Of a stretch of 64,000 nucleotides of DNA, positions 63,190 to 64,000 are shown piece after piece. Origin of the DNA: CADEFQ01 sp050185195 (GTDB lineage Bacteria > Pseudomonadota > Gammaproteobacteria > Steroidobacterales > Steroidobacteraceae); contig JBFWZQ010000003.1 in assembly GCA_050185195.1 (NCBI GenBank), positions 124,001-188,000 of the forward strand. Reading direction: 5' to 3'. A program made the translations under genes and the position numbers. The notes under the pieces are model-generated. The model worked only from the letters and a program-made list of their open reading frames with translations. It was not told the DNA's origin and did not search any database. How positions within the stretch are numbered: position 1 is the first letter of the stretch; every line of letters begins with the position of its first letter.

Positions 63190-64000
63190 GACGGATCCGA
63201 CTCCGCTTCGAGGCGCTCGGCGAAGCGCACGCGGCCCGTCGCGCGTGCGTGCGCGATCAGCGCCCGCAGGTCGGTGGGCGCCGCCACGATGGCACCGGGC
63301 ACCGCGGCGCGCGCGCTTTCGAACAATTCGAGGGCCAGCGCAAACCTGCGGGCCGCGACCAGCCGTGCGATGACGAGTCGTGCGACGAGCGCATAGGCGC
63401 GCTCGTCGTTCCAGTCCGCCGCACGCGCGAGGAAGGCGCGCGCATCGGCCTCGAGCCGTGGACCTGCTGCGCCGTCGAGCCAGCGACGCAGCGGTTCGAC
63501 GACGCGCGCCGGTTCGTGGATGCGCGCCGGGACGTAGGCGTCGTCGAGCAGGGCCGCGCGGCGACGTTCCCACTCGCGCTCTTCGCGTTGCGCCGTGCGC
63601 TCCGGACTGACCTGCGGCTCGAAGCCGAGCGCTTCGCGCCGCTCGTAGATCGCCCCGCCGATCAGGCTGAACAGCGACAGCCACAGCCACAGCGCAGCCG
63701 CGATCTTCACGACCTCCCACACCGGCAGGTAGTCGAGGGCCCGGATCGCCGTCGCGAAGAGGAGCGTCGCGACGAGCAGGACGACATACGCACCGCCGAG
63801 CCCACGAATGACCCGCGCGAGGGTCAGCGGGTTCAGCGCCTCGATGGCGCTGCCGGTCACGCCGAGCACAGCGGCCGTCGCGGGCAGCAACAGCAGGACC
63901 ATCGTGCCGATCGCGTAGCCGGGGACTCCGCCCACCCACCACGCGAGCCCGAAGCCCGCGGCGCAGATCGCGAATTGCATGAGCGGGCGCTGCTCGACCG
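63186..64000 (-). CDS. Membrane protein of unknown function, partial at right edge
   Basis: At least 264 residues, with the frame open to the window edge. The in-window ATG at 63980 is followed directly by a membrane helix, and VEQRPL precedes it in frame, so the true start probably lies outside. Three or four hydrophobic helices span the first about 110 residues, then a soluble helical region with an Arg/Glu-rich segment (RTAQREEREWERRRAAL) and TPR-like helices. No family is recognised. It overlaps the GreB-like gene by 4 nt. Confidence 0.7.
   Translation of the reverse strand, partial: VEQRPLMQFAICAAGFGLAWWVGGVPGYAIGTMVLLLLPATAAVLGVTGSAIEALNPLTLARVIRGLGGAYVVLLVATLLFATAIRALDYLPVWEVVKIAAALWLWLSLFSLIGGAIYERREALGFEPQVSPERTAQREEREWERRRAALLDDAYVPARIHEPARVVEPLRRWLDGAAGPRLEADARAFLARAADWNDERAYALVARLVIARLVAARRFALALELFESARAAVPGAIVAAPTDLRALIAHARATGRVRFAERLEAESDPS

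Overview
The window is a GC-rich, gene-dense bacterial chromosome segment. It carries core genes almost throughout: about 76 protein genes, one tRNA, one 6S RNA and one tandem riboswitch. The gene content points to a gammaproteobacterium. It has the ygfB-pepP-ubiH-ubiI / zapA-ssrS-fau neighbourhood, coq7, a CRP/Vfr/Clp-type regulator, and the miaB-phoH-ybeY-corC-lnt and holA-nadD-rsfS-rlmH clusters. The GC content, split gcvPA/gcvPB and Clp-like CRP would suit the Xanthomonadales/Steroidobacterales/Nevskiales side of the class. That placement is inference from gene order and protein likeness only. There are no rRNA genes, prophages, recognisable transposases or CRISPR arrays.

Layout. 1-8263 (minus): a run headed by a tandem glycine riboswitch and the cleavage system gcvT-H-PA-PB, continuing into dgkA, a PfkB sugar/nucleoside kinase and a large two-module HtrA protease that leaves the window. 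8535-10099 (plus): ispG-phhB. 10397-14746 (minus): ygfB-pepP-ubiH-ubiI. 14814-17548 (plus): zapB-like, zapA, 6S RNA, fau, EVE protein, a tiny lysine-rich gene behind a CRP-type site, and rpiA. 17541-20148 (minus): lipoprotein, a PIN/Phd toxin-antitoxin pair, tRNA-Gln, rpsI, rplM. 20286-21744 (plus): coq7, crp. 21812-25191 (minus): diguanylate cyclase, rpe, djlA. 25273-32484 (plus, interrupted by pmbA): purC, yihY, yjgA, purE, purK, AAA-FHA ATPase. 32481-40006 (minus): holA-nadD-rsfS-rlmH-maf-rng-nit-tldD and two small genes. 40080-41554 (plus): HIT protein and proline iminopeptidase. 41562-44085: cytochrome b561, PepSY and heme-carrier-like genes facing a membrane LytTR regulator. 44089-48770 (minus): leuS-lptE, an HExxH protein and an alcohol dehydrogenase. 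48812-50740 (plus): secreted CocE hydrolase. 51254-58579 (minus): ssb, miaB-phoH-ybeY-corC-lnt-degP. 58687-64000: VOC protein, sulfite dehydrogenase sorAB, DUF924, DUF2891, a small protein, a GreB-like factor and a membrane protein cut by the right edge.

The least ordinary things seen are these. A Deg7/Nma111-type protease has an intact and a degenerate trypsin domain. A family of arrays with a 7-nt period and a conserved CTCTG leader occupies every convergent intergenic gap of useful size. A 16-residue Lys/Ala peptide gene has its own CRP-type site, promoter and hairpin. A 184-bp imperfect palindrome has perfect 25-bp ends. A LytTR regulator faces a secreted heme-carrier/PepSY/b561 set. Histone-H1-like basic tails are grafted onto two housekeeping proteins.
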